Source of the DNA: a bacterium
Lineage (GTDB): Bacteria; UBA10199; DSSB01
NCBI GenBank assembly: GCA_030426445.1
Contig: JAUHYS010000160.1
Coordinates: 1-5,449, forward strand
Direction of reading: 5' to 3'
DNA: 5,449 nucleotides
Below are positions 3,885 through 5,449 of the stretch, piece after piece (position 1 is the stretch's first letter; every line of letters begins with the position of its first letter). The notes under the pieces were generated by a model. That model was given only the letters and a program-made list of their open reading frames with translations, had not been told where the DNA came from and made no database searches. The position numbers were made by a program, and so were the translations under genes.

Positions 3885-5449
3885 ATGCCAAAAATTATCG
3901 AATTTAAAGAAGAAGCCAGGAACAAAATCCTCGAAGGAGTCAATGTTCTGGCCAATGCAGTCAAAGTCACTTTAGGCCCCAAAGGTCGTAACGTGGTCTT
4001 AGAAAAGTCTTTTGGTGCCCCTACCATCACTAAAGATGGGGTGTCGGTTGCTAAAGAAATCGAACTCGAAGACAAGTTCGAAAATATGGGTGCGCAGATG
4101 GTCAAGGAAGTCGCTAGCAAGACAAGCGATGTTGCCGGTGATGGAACCACCACTGCAACGGTTTTAGCTCAAGCCATCTTTCGCGAAGGCGCTAAAATGG
4201 TGGCAGCAGGTCATGACCCTATGGCCATTAAACGCGGTATTGAAAGAGCCGTGGATGCTGCAGTGGAAGAACTTGGCAAGCTGGCTAAACCCACCAAAGG
4301 CCGCAAAGAAATTGCCCAGGTGGCGACGATTTCTGCTAACAGCGATGAAACCATCGGAGAAATCATTGCCGAAGCCATGGAAAAAGTCGGTAAAGAAGGC
4401 GTGATCACCGTGGAAGAAGCCAAAGGACTGGAAACCACTTTAGACGTGGTCGAAGGGATGCAATTTGATCGCGGTTATCTCTCCCCTTATTTTGTGACCG
4501 ATGCAGAACGCATGGAAGCAGTGCTGGAAGACCCCCTTATTTTGATTCACGAAAAGAAAGTCAGCTCCATGAAGGATCTGTTACCTGTTTTAGAATCCGT
4601 TGCCAAACAAGGCCGTCCTTTGCTCATCATTGCTGAAGAAGTCGAAGGCGAAGCTTTGGCAACCTTGGTGGTCAATAAACTACGCGGTACCCTAAATGTG
4701 GCTGCTGTCAAAGCCCCTGGATTTGGTGACCGCCGTAAAGCCATGTTAGAAGACATTGCGACTTTAACTGGTGGTAAATGTATTGCAGAAGAACTCGGTC
4801 TCAAACTGGAGCAAGTTCAAGTCCAAGACTTAGGTAAAGCGAAAAGAGTGGTCATCGATAAAGACAATACCACGATCGTGGACGGTGCCGGCAAGCGCGC
4901 TAGTATCGAATCCCGTGTTAAGCAGATCCGAGCTCAGGTCGAAGAAACCACTTCAGACTATGATAAAGAAAAACTTCAAGAGCGTTTAGCCAAATTGGTT
5001 GGCGGAGTTGCCGTGATCAATGTTGGAGCCGCAACCGAAGTAGAAATGAAAGAAAAGAAAGCCCGTGTTGATGATGCCTTACATGCCACCCGTGCAGCGG
5101 TAGAAGAAGGCATTGTCGCCGGTGGTGGCGTGGCGCTTGTCAGAGCGTTGGAAGCCGTGAGTAAGGTGAAAGGTGACAATGAAGACCAGAAGGTGGGTGT
5201 TGCAATCGCGATGCGCGCTATGAGTTCGCCGCTACGTCAAATAGCCATGAACGCGGGTGTTGAAGGTTCGGTTGTACTCGACAAAGTCAGGTCTATGAAA
5301 GGCAACAACGGCTACAACGCGGCCACCGGTGAGTATGGTGATCTTGTTAAGTTGGGCATTATCGATCCAGCCAAGGTGACGCGGATTGCGTTGCAAAGCG
5401 CTGCGTCTGTGGCCGGCTTTATGATCACGACCGAGGCGATGGTCAGCGA
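3885..5449 (+). CDS. groEL: GroEL, 60-kDa chaperonin (3' truncated)
   Basis: GroEL is the double-ring ATP-driven chaperonin that folds proteins under the GroES lid. The frame is open from ATG 3885 to the window edge (521 complete codons of about 545). Only the last helix end and the usual Gly/Met-rich tail should be missing. TAAGGAG (3871-3877) lies 7 nt upstream of the ATG. Equatorial ATP-site motifs are intact: VTLGPKGRNVVL (about 28-39), TITKDGVSVA with Asp51 (Asp52 in E. coli) and AGDGTTTAT with Asp86 (Asp87 in E. coli). The apical domain keeps the substrate/GroES-binding helices LLPVLESVAKQG and GEALATLVVNKLRG, and the DRGYLSPYF segment. The second intermediate/equatorial half has EVEMKEKKARVDDALHATRAAVEEG, with the hydrolysis aspartate, and AGGGVAL. 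It is full in every domain, so a functional, housekeeping-type copy is likely. Codon choice changes towards GCG Ala codons after about 5130. Confidence 0.98.
   Translation, partial: MPKIIEFKEEARNKILEGVNVLANAVKVTLGPKGRNVVLEKSFGAPTITKDGVSVAKEIELEDKFENMGAQMVKEVASKTSDVAGDGTTTATVLAQAIFREGAKMVAAGHDPMAIKRGIERAVDAAVEELGKLAKPTKGRKEIAQVATISANSDETIGEIIAEAMEKVGKEGVITVEEAKGLETTLDVVEGMQFDRGYLSPYFVTDAERMEAVLEDPLILIHEKKVSSMKDLLPVLESVAKQGRPLLIIAEEVEGEALATLVVNKLRGTLNVAAVKAPGFGDRRKAMLEDIATLTGGKCIAEELGLKLEQVQVQDLGKAKRVVIDKDNTTIVDGAGKRASIESRVKQIRAQVEETTSDYDKEKLQERLAKLVGGVAVINVGAATEVEMKEKKARVDDALHATRAAVEEGIVAGGGVALVRALEAVSKVKGDNEDQKVGVAIAMRAMSSPLRQIAMNAGVEGSVVLDKVRSMKGNNGYNAATGEYGDLVKLGIIDPAKVTRIALQSAASVAGFMITTEAMVS

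Noticed and set aside
3860..4153. Reverse-strand open frames inside groEL (also 4211-4438, 4547-4804, 4976-5179)
   Set aside because: They are antisense shadows of a strongly conserved groEL coding frame, rich in Ser/Ala/Leu, with no recognisable family.

Overview
The window is a compact stretch of bacterial chromosome with every gene on the + strand. It carries stress-response and protein-quality-control genes. In order: the C-terminal 60% or so of clpA (5' end cut off by the window); two tandem, diverged DUF507 genes; an ECF sigma factor overlapping its probable membrane anti-sigma factor of the NrsF/DUF1109 family; then groES and nearly all of groEL (3' end cut off). No tRNA, rRNA, CRISPR array or insertion sequence is visible.

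The gene set suggests a deltaproteobacteria-like lineage in the broad old sense (Desulfobacterota, Myxococcota, Bdellovibrionota or related uncultivated groups). ClpA and NrsF-type anti-sigma factors are mainly proteobacterial. DUF507 is typical of deltaproteobacteria and some deep-branching phyla. The base composition is moderate and slightly AT-leaning. This placement is inference and cannot be narrowed to a genus.

Layout: 2-1396 is ClpA, from the end of AAA+ domain D1 through all of D2. The gap at 1397-1498 holds an AT-rich hairpin at the clpA stop and a strong ATTCCCGC/GCGGGAAT inverted repeat resembling dispersed intergenic repeats of proteobacteria. 1499-2066 holds the two DUF507 genes, the first basic and the second acidic. 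2061-2113 is a stem-loop, probably a terminator. 2121-2148 is a candidate ECF-type promoter (GTAACC, 16 nt, CGTA) just ahead of the sigma gene, which starts with TTG. 2166-3391 is the ATGA-overlapping sigma/anti-sigma pair. 3392-3519 holds a good sigma70-like promoter with no CIRCE operator. 3520-5449 is groES-groEL.

ClpA (unfolding for ClpP degradation) and GroES/GroEL (folding) handle damaged proteins. The sigma/NrsF pair is expected to sense metal or oxidative stress at the inner membrane and to drive its own promoter. The most interesting point is this sigma module: a GTAACC-N16-CGTA promoter together with an anti-sigma factor carrying two well-placed cysteines (131 and 181). Next come the charge-complementary DUF507 pair, the dispersed-repeat-like palindrome and a codon-usage shift near the end of groEL.
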